In this document: one piece after another, positions 11,225 to 21,853 of the stretch
How positions within the stretch are numbered: position 1 is the stretch's first letter
How the letters are laid out: each line of letters begins with the position of its first letter
DNA from: Petrolisthes cinctipes
Lineage: Eukaryota > Arthropoda > Malacostraca > Decapoda > Porcellanidae
Length of the DNA: 64,000 bases
Direction of reading: 5' to 3'
NCBI GenBank assembly: GCA_033782935.1
Contig: JAWQEG010000486.1
Span: 1-64,000 of the forward strand
Program-made: the position numbers and the translations under genes
The notes under the pieces: model-generated
Database searches by the model: none
What the model saw: the letters and a program-made list of their open reading frames with translations, nothing else
Told to the model about the DNA's origin: nothing

Positions 11225-11652
11225 CACGTATTATATTGTAGTGAGCCAAGCACACACACTCATCTCACTCGGCACCGGTCAGCTCCCTTCGGCTATGCTA
11301 CCAGTGCGTTTACCCTGCATGGTGCGGTCCGAGGCCTTATAAGGTGCCTGTTGGCCTCACAGCACCCACTCTGCCTCCAGCCTTGACCAGGACAGCAACC
11401 TCTCTCTAGCCTGCCTGCCTGCTGCCCTCCCTGCTTTGCTATGCTCACCTCTACTGCAACTCACCAGCAGCACAGCTCTCTACAAGTCTACCTCGTGTGT
11501 GCTCACCTCGCTACCATGTGCTCCTTCTTCCTACTGCCCTGGTCCTGGAGTGATATTACTTGTACTACCGCACAATAAACTACTGTACTGTGTACCCTGT
11601 GAGTTTGAACACCCTTTAACAACTAGTAACAGTTACTCTTGTTACAATATTA
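11225..11652 (+). promoter_or_regulatory. GC-rich island with TATA box and poly(A) signal (possible solo LTR)
   Basis: A TATAAGG box at 11338-11344 lies in a GC-rich 300-base block, followed 230 bases later by AATAAA at 11574-11579, and the block can be framed by TG...CA (TGTAGTGAGC to CTTGTTACA). That is the layout of a U3-R-U5 LTR. No partner LTR and no clean target duplication is visible, so a degraded promoter is equally possible. Confidence 0.3.
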
Positions 11653-11884
11653 TATTTTAATGGTGTTTTTATGGTAAGGGTTCTTCATTATTATCACAAA
11701 GGTTAATTCTAGGTGGTTCACGAATAACATTGATATATTAATTGGAGTAAGAAGTTGAGTTGCTGATAATTAAATTACCCTTAGTTATTTATTTCTTTAT
11801 TATCACTTATGGGGTAAAAAGTTGGAAAGAAAAGATGTGAATAATTACTCTGTTATTTATCTCTTTATATATTATTACTTTCTC

Positions 11885-12097
11885 GGTAATTATCTAGTAT
11901 ATTACCATTTTCTATTATGATGTTTTTACCTTCTTTACCCACTAAGGCCCCGTTCACACCTAGGCCAGAACCAGACATATCCTGATGTCAAAAATCAGAC
12001 GACATACGATATGCGAAGCAAGGTGTCCGATGAAAATCCCCCGCCGGAAAAGTAGTGGCAACACTATTACAAAATGTCAGTATACTAGATAAATACC
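11885..12097. mobile_element. Merlin-type MITE, 213 bases
   Basis: The left end, GGTAATTATCTAGTATATTA, and the reverse complement of the right end, GGTATTTATCTAGTATACTG, form terminal inverted repeats that begin GGTA. They match the ends of MITEs at 28640-32803 and resemble the ends of the full Merlin at 37132. The interior includes GGCCCCGTTCACACC, not shared with the other copies. Confidence 0.6.
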
Positions 12098-12877
12098 CTT
12101 TTCCCTTTACTTATAATAATAATAATTATTATTATTATACTCCTTGTTGATAATATTGTCCCATACATACATAAACAATATTCACTGATAGAATTACAAG
12201 CATCTTATGGATATCAATCATGCTTTCTAATGTGTCTTGGGTTTTGTTTGAAAGAAGTTTACATAGTAAAACACAATTACAAATTAAATATCTTCAAAAT
12301 ATTGTGAAATATTCTAAAACATCATAATACAATTTCTCAACAACACATTAGTTACTACCACAGGATTACCTTAAGTTGGGACCAAGTATGTCTCCCCACA
12401 GAGTCAATTTATCTTTTATAACCTATAACCTAGTCAGTGCCATATATACATGAGGATATGCAGTAACAGTGAATATTGGAACACTGTAGTAGCTTTGGTT
12501 TTCAGTTTTGGTCTATACAGTATCACTATTCTAATAGGTCATGCAGGAGTCACAGTGAGTGCAGTAGATGCTGAATTTCATCTTGTTGATTTATTTATTT
12601 CTGTCATATATTTATCTTTATAACTATCAAAATACTTGTAAAAAGTAGTTGAACCACTCCTATCTCTCTGGGTACACCCATACACTGAACATGCCGCTGG
12701 CATTGTTAAATAAAAAGGTGAAAAATGCTATAGGTCAATGCAGGTATGAGGTGAGTTGATATTTGTTTTGAGTCAAAGGAGGGAGGGGAGACAACGGACC
12801 AATAGTGTGTTGGCTTCACTTGTGTGATGTCATGATGCCTCCTCTTTATTATACCTCCATGATCAGTACTACTACTG
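12098..12877. other. Unassigned AT-rich spacer
   Basis: No gene, RNA or repeat family was recognised. Confidence 0.4.
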
Positions 12878-13060
12878 CTACCTGCTATAGTACCAATACC
12901 ACACTTTAATACATTTGATGATGAAATGTTAACCTGACACACATTATAATATAAATTATATAATACCAATATATAATTGCTTAGTACCAATACCACTACC
13001 TGCTATAGTACCAATACCACACTTTAATCCATTTGATGATGAAATGTCAACCTGACACAC
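12878..13060. repeat. Tandem duplication, period about 117
   Basis: CTACCTGCTATAGTACCAAT begins both units (about 12878 and 12995). Both continue with ACCACACTTTAAT-CATTTGATGATGAAATGT and CAACCTGACACAC with only a few differences. The first unit carries an extra AT-rich stretch. Confidence 0.75.
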
Positions 13061-13560
13061 AACATCACACTCAGGTTTTTGTCTTGTGGTTCACAATGTG
13101 TGAACTAACTAACAGAGTGGATACAGTGATGGACTGCTGATGTCAAGGACACAGGTTCAAGTCCATGAGAAATCCCTGGGGGTTTTCCAAGGTGATCTGA
13201 TGGTTCTGCTGTTCTTCTAGTATCCTGGCTATGCTGACACCCCCTACCCCCTATATTGTCATCATCACACAGTATAGAAGATATTCCAAGATGATGTGTG
13301 ATTGTATAGCTATTCTCTCCTGATAGTGACATGTATAAATAAGGTGTCATAATCTGGTGGGACAAAAGAGAAGCTACCAACATCATCATGAAGCTCCACC
13401 GTCTCACCTAGAGTGACACTTATTAATCTCAGGGCCTCACAAGAGTCACAGGCTACTTACAGAATACAGTCCTAAGGTGGTGGTAAAAAAAAAACAAAAA
13501 AACTTGTACTCATTTACTTTCTTCCACTTTTCCTATATTCAAATTTTTTTTTTTTTTTTT
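13061..13560. other. Unassigned spacer before the LINE tail
   Basis: No supported feature, apart from an A-run at 13485-13502 and a T-run at 13546-13563 that adjoins the LINE tail. Confidence 0.4.
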
Positions 13561-13561
13561 T

Positions 13562-13865
13562 TTCTTATTCTCAGGTTATCTTGGAGCAATGGACCCTAGC
13601 CAGGGGTCAATAGTTGCATCCTAACCGTTGATCGCAGAGTATCCAAGGGCTCTCTTCAGAATGCCGACTGTTCCTTTTATTGCACCAAGTTGCACTTCAC
13701 GTAGACTTGGGCAGCCTGGGATGGATTCTAGATAGTTCTTTAGGTTGGTTTTCATCAGGCCTGTCGCTCCTACCACAACTGGAATAATCTCGATGTTCTT
13801 TAATGACCAGGTTCTTCGTAGGTCATTCTTTAGATCTTCGTATTTTGTCAGCTTTGAATGTGTGA
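13562..13865 (-). mobile_element. LINE 3' end with C-terminal coding tail
   Basis: On the minus strand about 75 residues read KLTKYEDLKNDLRRTWSLK, then IIPVVVGATGLM and KGTVGILKRALGYSA, ending TAG, followed by a 3' UTR and poly(A) (T-run at 13546-13563). The 'KYEDL..E...W......PVV.GA.G......L...L' pattern is the conserved C-terminal end of some LINE-type reverse transcriptases. The 5' side is truncated inside a zinc-finger array. Confidence 0.6.
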
Positions 13866-14199
13866 ACCGTTTTGTGTTTGTCGAGATGGAATTTGAAAGA
13901 AAACTTCTCACCACATTTCTCACATTCAAAGTGTGGATAAGTGTGTGTTTCCTTAGATTATACTTTCTAATAAACCTTTTACCACATTCATCACATTCAA
14001 AGTTCTTCACTTCTGTGTGGATAAATATGTGTCTCCTTAGATCACTCTTTGTGATAAACTTTTTACCACATTCATCACATTCAAAGTTCTTCCCTCTCTC
14101 TCTCTTTTTTTTCTGTGTGGATAAGTATGTGTCTCCTTAGATGACTCTTTGTAACATACTTTTTACCACATTCGTCACATTTAAAGTTCTTTACTCTCT

Positions 14200-14320
14200 C
14201 TCTTTTTTTTTTTTTTTTCAATTGTCTTATTCTCAGGTTATCTTGGAGCAATGGACCCCAAACCAGGGGTCTATAGTTGCATCCTAACCGTTGATAGCAG
14301 AGTATCCAAGGGCTCTCTTT
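14200..14320 (-). mobile_element. Short LINE 3' tail, copy 2
   Basis: About 85 bases matching the end of the tail at 13562-13660 (plus-strand TCTCAGGTTATCTTGGAGCA to GTATCCAAGGGCTCTCTT), again with a T-run on the left. It is a minimal 3' truncated insertion. Confidence 0.65.
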
Positions 14321-14428
14321 TTTTTTTTCAATTGTTTTATTCTCAGGTTATCTTGGAGCAATGGACCCCAGCCAGGGGTCTATAGTTGCATCCTAACCGT
14401 GGATCGCAGAGTATCCAAGGGCTCTCTA
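14321..14428 (-). mobile_element. Short LINE 3' tail, copy 3
   Basis: Same 85-base tail as the copies at 13562 and 14200, abutting copy 2 head to tail, with its own T-run at 14320-14329. Three tails within 870 bases suggest repeated insertion at one site or local duplication. Confidence 0.65.
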
Positions 14429-15059
14429 ATTAAGACAAAGGGTGTGGTGTGTAGTGTGTTTGTATATATTGTGTAAATAGAGAGAGAGTGATGTCTTTGG
14501 GAGTATGTTGGACTACTCTCAGTGTATGTGAGACACGAAAAAGAAATCAGCAAAGGTGGACAGACAGGTGAAACGGGAGTTCCAACCCTCTCTATCACCA
14601 GTCCAGCGTCTACCCTAGGAGTACTGCCCTGTTTGGCTGGTGTCTTCAGCCTCCTCCTGTGTGGATAAGTATGTGTGTCCTTAGATGATACTTTGTAACA
14701 AACCTTTTACCACATTCATCACATTCAAAGTTCTTTCCTGTGTGATTATGCATGTGTTGCCTTATACCTGTTTTATCATAGAACTGTTTACCACATTCAT
14801 CACACACACACTTTTTCTCTCCAGTATGAATCAACGAATGTCGATTGAGACTCCATTTGGTACTTGACTGTTCATCACATTGTAGACAGACATACTTGTT
14901 ACACTTCTCTTCTCTAACTACGTCCATGGTGGCATTTCCTTCCACCTCCATTACTAACAGAGTTTTATTTTGCCACCAAGATGACCACTTGGTTGTTACT
15001 GGTGTCAGGGTTGTCACACTGTTACTGCTGTCAGGGTTGTCACATTAATATATTCATTC

Positions 15060-16482
15060 AGTCTTCTTGCTGTTGGTAGATGGTCTAACTTCAACCACAC
15101 ATCTGAAACAATTACAATATAATACTTATAATATTGGAAGATTCATATATTATTGTAGAGAATACAATTACATACTGCAATATATTGACACATTTACTAC
15201 AATATTTTGACATATTTACTGCATAATTTTCAAATGTTTACTGCATCATTTAGTTTGGAAATTTATCTTAACATTTTGTAGTGGAAACTGTACTTTCTAA
15301 TTGTCTATAAAACACAGGTGATAAAACACACATCACTCATAACATTATTATAACAAATCATTAATGTACAGTAATGCTTTGTTTTGTACTGATGTAATGG
15401 GTGTGTATTGTACTGTTTGTAATGAATACATAAACCGTAAACTCTCTTTGTACATTACACTCATTACAATTATCAAATGGGAATTTTAGACAGCCACAAT
15501 GGAACCCTGGGTAAAGTTTAAGAACAGTCACAAAAACGGAAATTACAATTTTTACCAACTTATCCAGGAAAATCCATCATTCTCTATTTTTCTGTTAAAT
15601 TACAAGTGCGTCAGTACATGTTGACAATTTTTCAAAGCCCCACAGAGGCTTTGGGATAAATCAAGTAATTAAAAAATGCATTAAATATTTGATATTTGTA
15701 TGGTCTAAAGCTAGTATGACTTTACCTAACGTAACCTAATCTGGACCAGGGCAGACTACCAGGACTTAACTGGGACAAATATAGGAGGGGAATCAAACAT
15801 GGTCAAAATTTACTGTCACACTGGGAAATGACTTAGTAAAGCAATAACAACCACCAAACAATATAGGAAGAAAATTGGGGAAATTTTTACAAGTTACACA
15901 TGTGCAATATTTTCAGACAACACATGGTTTTTCTTACTGTTTTTCATGTGATTCATGCGATTTTATCATCCATTTATTGCAGAAATTCCCAGTTTTGGCC
16001 ATAGCCCATCACTCCAACAATATTGGGGGAGAGCCTGGATTGTGGGTGGAGGAAAGCATAATTATGTGGTGATGTAAGCAGCAATTAATAAACATTGTTA
16101 TGAGAGGGGAAGTGGGGGAAAGAGAATGACTATTTGACTACCAAGAGCTAACACTATGAATTAAAACAAAAAATATCCCTTCAGGACTGGTCTCATGGAA
16201 GGTGCGGCCCCACTTGTAGTACTTGTGGTAACGTGGACTGTGGGATCAAAGACCTTCCTCCCCAATGAGGCCCCCAGACTCCCTGGTCCAGTAAGCTCTG
16301 GTCCCATTTCCCTGGGATGTGCTTCGGTAGCCCAGGCATATAGGGCCATGCAGCCCCTTCTTTATTTTAATAGTAATAGTTTTCACTTTAAAATGTACAC
16401 ACACACATACGTTGCTGTGTTTTGCTGAATGAAATATTTTGTTGTTTAGCTGGTATGTATATGTGTTTGTGTGTATATGTGT
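15060..16482. other. Unassigned; contains a MITE-like scrap
   Basis: 15715-15785 (TTACCTAACGTAACCTAATC, GGCAGACTACCAGGACTTAA) matches the interior of the Merlin-type MITEs at 29890-32803. A GC-richer block at 16180-16360 looks like a dispersed repeat but was not identified. The left flank of the gypsy element is (GT)-rich. Confidence 0.45.
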
Positions 16483-16933
16483 TGTCATGGCCTCGCCACC
16501 TTCAGAAACATCTCGACACCTTCATAAACATCTCGACACAACTAACACTACCGAGCTTCAAACCTTCAGAAACATCTCGACACAACAACCAAAACCACCG
16601 GGCTTTAACTGCGGGATATATAAGGCAGGAGGTTGTATTTTGAAGTCAGTCTCAATCTGTTCTCGGCTGGTGATTTTCCTCACCCTGGTGACGGTGATAT
16701 AACTATTGATCTCCCTCCTCTCTTCGATTTGGTAACTACATTACACTCGTAACATTGTCCAGAAAGTATTATTTTATGTAATTATCTGTAATTTTGTATG
16801 TTTTGTTATTTGTGGGGTAACTGGGGAATATATCGAGTAAAATTCATTCAATGTCTATCTCATCCTCCTGCTTTTGTGTTGATGCGTTAGTATCTCGTGT
16901 AATTCCCTTAGACAACCACTAACGATCATAACA
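16483..16933 (+). repeat. 5' LTR of the Gmr1-like element
   Basis: 451 bases, TG...CA. A TATATAAGG box at 16617-16625 marks the U3 promoter. Upstream of it the motif CTTCAGAAACATCTCGACAC is present in three near-identical copies (about 16499, 16519 and 16563), a likely enhancer repeat. Confidence 0.9.
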
Positions 16934-16936
16934 AAT

Positions 16937-16954
16937 TGGGGGCCTGTCCAGGAT
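16937..16954 (+). promoter_or_regulatory. Primer-binding site, tRNA-Pro-like
   Basis: TGGGGGCCTGTCCAGGAT starts three bases after the 5' LTR. It matches the tRNA-Pro type site (TGGGGGCTCGTCCGGGAT) at 15 of 18 positions, so minus-strand synthesis was probably primed by tRNA-Pro. Confidence 0.65.
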
Positions 16955-17495
16955 CTCTTTAAACTCCATCATATATATATAATTTAACTTCTTCAGTGTA
17001 GAATACTACTTGAATAAGAAAAACACCCTTCTGGACAAAGGTTGCTCGTGTGTGTTGTTTTATGTGAATCTTTGGGGTGAGACCTGCTTGATTATACTTT
17101 AAATTCTCTATACAGTGGCCACATAGGGGTAGTTAGGTTTGGCAGGTGTGGTGGTGTTATTACGGTCAAAGGAAATTACTCTCCCACATAGCCATTCTGA
17201 GACTCATCTATTTAAATTGTGAACCAGTGATGTTCAGCCCTAGTTAGTATACTTCACAATAACTTGACCAGCCAAAGCTCTTCATCCAGCGTTCAGAGGA
17301 GTACCTGTTCAGGTCTTGTTCGGGCTTAGAGGGAACTAAGCACACCTGATACAACTGGCTCGTTATTGTGTGATAGCCATTAGTGCTTACCTATTGGTTA
17401 CTACAGATTTATTCCAGGTTGCAAACTGTGTAAGCCAATCTATTCATGCAAGATGAATCTATAATCTAGTAATTAAAATTCTATCACATGTTTTT

Positions 17496-19053
17496 ATGCC
17501 TGTCTCACCCGGAATTCGGAACCTTTTAAAGAACATAATGTCTGAATTTAACGTAGTGGAGTTTGTAGGTAACCCTTCTGTGGAGGAATTAAAAAGTAAA
17601 AGAATATCAAAGGATGATTTAAAATACATTGCTAAGACATTTGGCATACCCTTTCATGCAGATGTAACCAAAGATAAACTACGCGCTCTTATTCTAGCAC
17701 ATTGAGGAGAAACGGTAGAAGAGGAATATGACGCTCAGTCTAGTACGTCTCGTGAGGGTTTCGACCCAGTATACTTGATCGAGGTTGAAAAGGTAAAGTT
17801 GCAAGCCCTTCAATTAAAATTAGCTCACGAAAGGGAAGAATAGGAGAAAGAAAGGGAAGAAAGAGAAAGAAAGAAAACATGAACTGGAGATTAAGCAACT
17901 AGACCTTACGGCCCTTCAGGCACAAGTTAGAGCAGGATCTCGACCTCAAAAATATGACTTACTTAAGTATGTAAAACTGGTACCACAGTTTCATGACACA
18001 GACCCGGAAGCATTCTTTCAGGAGTTTGAATCCACTGCCTATCATTTTGAGATTAAAGAGGAGGATTGGGTATGGCTCATTAAGCCTAAGTTATCTGATA
18101 AAGCTCTCACAGTGTGTGCTAACATTGAAGACAATACAGACTATGAAAACGTTAAATCAACAATTTTGGCATCCTACTCTATCTCCACAGAAGGATATCG
18201 TCAAAAATTCAGAAATCTCAATAAATTACCATATCAAACTTATGCTGAATTTGCAGCTGATAAACTTCGATCCTTACGGGGATGGCTAAAATCAGCTGAT
18301 GGAGACACTTTTGACAAGGTGGTTAATATCATTGCTCTTGAGGAATTCTTACGGAAGGTTCCAAATTCTATAAAGATATACATTATCGATAGGGAGGCGA
18401 CCGATCTACTCAAGGCTGCCCAATTGGCAGATGTATTTTCACTGGTACACCGGTCACCCCCCAAGGAACGGAAAATTTTAGCTGGGCAGAGTACCTATGT
18501 TAAGGCGGGTAGCGAGACTAAGGATAATCAGGCTGTAGCTAGCATTCCTCCTAAAGGACCTCTGTGTAATTTCTGTAAAAAACCTGGTCACATGATTAAA
18601 AATTGTCCAGATCCCCGATGTAGGGTAGCAAAATCCGCTGTCCAGAGCACCCCCATGGCTTCAACTAATGTTGTGAATGTAACATCCACTAATTCTTCTG
18701 ATCCATTCCAGCCTTTTCGTGCCATTGGTTCCGTGTCCCTTGGTCACGGCGGAGAGGAGCACCCTGTCCAGATAATACGGGACACTGCATCAGCTCAGTC
18801 AATCCTTTTGAAGTCTGCCCTACCTTGTATCGAGAACTGCTACATCGGAGAGCAGGTGTATCTACAAGATTTCCATAGTCCTTTCCCTCTCCGTCTGGCC
18901 AGGGTGCACCTCAACTCCGACGTGGTCAAGGGAGAGGTAATAGAAGGGGTAAGTGAAGAATCATCGCTACCCATTCCCCATGCAAACTTCTTGCTTGGTA
19001 ATGATTTGGCTGGAGGACTTGTTCAAGGCCCTTTAATAGCTAGTGATTCATAG
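17496..19053 (+). pseudogene. Gag (SCAN-like capsid, zinc knuckle) and protease
   Basis: The N-terminal frame starts at ATG 17496, or more plausibly 17538 (MSEFNVVEFVGNPS). It has an in-frame TGA at 17703-17705, another stop near 17842, and a frameshift in a purine-rich run near 17870. From there the frame is open to 19053. A capsid-like segment (AFFQEFESTA, YRQKFRNLNK, TYAEFAADKL, EEFLRKVPNSI) resembles the helical SCAN domain, which is held to derive from Gmr1-like gag. Next come a CCHC knuckle (CNFCKKPGHMIKNC, about 18568-18609) and a retropepsin region with DTAS in place of DTGA (about 18781) and FLLGNDLAGG. It ends at TAG 19051, in frame with what follows. Confidence 0.8.
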
Positions 19054-21473
19054 TTGCCATATAACCCTACAGAAACTCTTGAACAAAACCAACCTACCTT
19101 GTTCCCAGCTTGTGCGGTCACCAGAGCACAAGCCACAGCTACTAGTGTGCATTCAAATACACCCACCCTTCCTCCCCAAAGTGTTGTTCCTAGCTTACTC
19201 TCTGAACATAATTTAAAGGAAGCTCAGCATAACGACCCTTCCTTAGCCCCTCTGCACAGTAAAGCTGTACCTAGAGGAGATATTCTCCATTCCCCTGCCT
19301 ATTATCATCATGATGGTATCCTTATGAGATTGTACAAACCACCACAGTTACCAGATAATGACACTTGGGCTGAGTGCCACCAACTTGTTGTACCCATAGA
19401 TTTGAGGATACCCATTATGGAGATTGCCCATGAAGGACGAGCCGGACATTTTGGAATTAAGAAGACCTATTTAAGGTTACCGAGTGAATTTTTTTGGCCT
19501 GGTATGAAAAAAGATATAGCTGAATTTGTGAAGGCTTGTCATATATGTCAAGTAGTAGGGAAGACCAAAGAAGTCATACCTCCTTATCCCTTGCAACCAA
19601 TCCCTGTGCCAGCAGAACCCTTTTCCAAATTACTCATTGATATTGTTGGCCCATTACCAAAAACAAAAAGGGAAATCAGTATATTTTAACTACCTTGTGT
19701 CCCACTACGAGATATCCAGAAGGTTTTCCCCTCAAGAACATTTCAGCTAAAAACGTGGTTCAGCATTTAACCCATATGCTCACTACCTTTGGCATTCCTC
19801 AGGAAATTCAATCAGATCGAGGCTCCAACTTCACGAGTGAACTCTTTGGTGAGGTCCTGAAGCAGTTAGGCATTAAGCAATCCTTAGCTACAGCCTATCA
19901 TCCACAGTCCCAAGGTGCGTTAGAGTGATTCCATTTAACATTGAAGAACATGCTGCATAAGTTTTGTCACGAGACTAACAGAGACTGGGATGAGGGCCTA
20001 CCTTTCCTTATGTTTGCTATCCGTGAAACTCCCTCTGAATCCCTGGGTACCTCCCCATTTGAGTTGCTATATGGGAGAAAGATTAGGGGACCCCTTAAGG
20101 TTATTAAAGACCATCTGATTACTGCCCCATCTAGTAAATTAGTATCTGTTAACCAGTATATCACCTCCCTAACTGACAAATTAAGGAAAGTTCGAGCTTT
20201 TGCAAAAGAGAACTTGACTCATGCTCAGACAATCATGAAGAATTATTATGACACTAAGTCAGTGGTTAGAGAATTAAAAAAGGGTGACATAGTCTTAGCC
20301 TACATTCCTGTCTCTGGTTCACCATTAAGTGCCAAGTATCATGGACCATATAAAATTCTAAAAAAGCTTTCAGACTGTAATTATGTCATTGAAACTCCAG
20401 ACCGTCGGAAAACAACTCAACATGTTCATATCAACTTACTAAAAGCATACAAGGACCCAGTCTCTCTGTCTGACCCCCTGAGACCAGTATCTGTACTTAA
20501 AACCAACTCTGTAATACCTATTGCTTCTTGTGGTACAACGGATGCAGAGTGTGTGACTCATCCAATGACCCAGGAACCCGATCTGTCAAATCTAAGCATG
20601 GACCCTATCACACTTACAACAAATTCTGACATCTTGGCTAATCTTCCATACTATTTGAAACACCTAACACCAAACCAATCACAGGACATAACTACACTTA
20701 TACACCAACACTCAGCAGTATTCAGTGATAACCCTGGGATTTGTAATTTTACCTGCCACAATGTGAAACTAATGCCTGGAACCTCTCCTGTCCATCAGAA
20801 TCCATATAGACTTTCTCCACAGAAAAGAGACCTGATGCAAAAGGAGGTAGAGTACCTGTTGGACCACGGTCTAGCTGTTCCCAGCCAATCCCCTTGGGCC
20901 TCACCTTGCCTTCTAGTGCCCAAGGAAGACGGGAAGATGAGGCTGTGCACCGACTACAGGAAGATCAACTCTGTCACCATCCCAGATGCTTATCCACTCC
21001 CAAGGGTAGATGACCTGATTGATGGGATGGGTCAATCTAACTTTATCACTAAACTGGACTTACTAAGGGGCTACTACCAGATACCTTTAACTAGCAATGC
21101 ACAACTCGTATCTGCCTTCATTACTACCTCCGGACTGTACGAATACAAGGTTATGCCATTTGGGATGAGAAACAGTCCGGCCACTTTCCAGAGGGCAATG
21201 AATTATTTATTGCAAGACTTACAGGGAGTATCAGTTTACCTCGATGATATTCTTATATGTTCCCTATCTTGGCAGCAACATCTTCAACAACTATCAGCAG
21301 TGATGTCCCGTCTGCACGACTCCAACCTGACGGTGAAGTTGGCGAAAACCACCTTTGGCCAGGCTACGGTGACGTATCTGGGGCATGAGGTGGGCCATGG
21401 CCACGTCCGTCCCAAGACAGCCAACATCACCGCCATCGTTGAATATCCTGTCCCGACTACTCGAAAAGCTCTG
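19054..21473 (+). pseudogene. Integrase followed by reverse transcriptase
   Basis: In order: an HHCC zinc module (HEGRAGHFG, then CHICQVVG, about 19429-19560), an integrase core with its first Asp in LLIDIVGPLP, the second in IQSDRGSNF and the Glu in HPQSQGALE, and a C-terminal region to about 20480. RT follows: VPKEDGKMRLCTDYR, AYPLPR, KLDLLRGYYQ, MPFGMRNSPATFQ and the active site VYLDDIL (about 21235). A frameshift near 19675 and a TGA at 19926 break it. The frame is cut at 21473 by the Harbinger insertion, exactly between codons of the RT connection region. Confidence 0.88.
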
Positions 21474-21853
21474 GGGCCGGATCCAAGAAACTTAACAACG
21501 TCGGTAACTCGAGTTAGCGACGTCGGCCACTACCGACGCGATCCAAGAAGCAAAATGATGACGTCACGGGCGCGTTAGCGACGTCGTTAATAACAACACC
21601 TCGGGAGGTGTAGTAAAAGCTGGTAGAAGTTAACGACGTGCACCATATGGGCTCAGATATCATCATATTTAGTGAATATTTCTCATTGATTACAGTGGAA
21701 ATTTATATCAATATATATTTAAAGACGGCAAGATGTAAACAAAGTGCCGTTAAACACGCAAAAAGCATGCTAGACAACATTTCAAGTACTGCTTGTACTG
21801 TACATCGGTGACTGGTCTCACATTGCCAGTCAGCGGACCGAGGCTACTTCACC

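Larger units (their letters stand above)
13866..15017 (-). pseudogene. C2H2 zinc-finger gene, interrupted
   Basis: On the minus strand seven C2H2 fingers can be counted. Three are in 14910-14640 (CLQC..H...H, CDECGKQF, CDECGKRF, with a TGEK linker after the first) and four in 14175-13866 (CDECGKKYVTKSHLRRH, CDECGKKFITKSDLRRH, CDECGKRFIRKYNLRKH and, one frame off, CEKCGEKFSFKFHLDKH). Such proteins bind DNA. LINE tails at 14200-14428 and other unassigned sequence (14429-14640) separate the two blocks. A (GA)n tract replaces one linker and a frameshift follows finger 6. The residual frame runs on into LINE coding sequence. The start is uncertain, because the ATG at 15017 has no clear upstream context. 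Confidence 0.65.
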
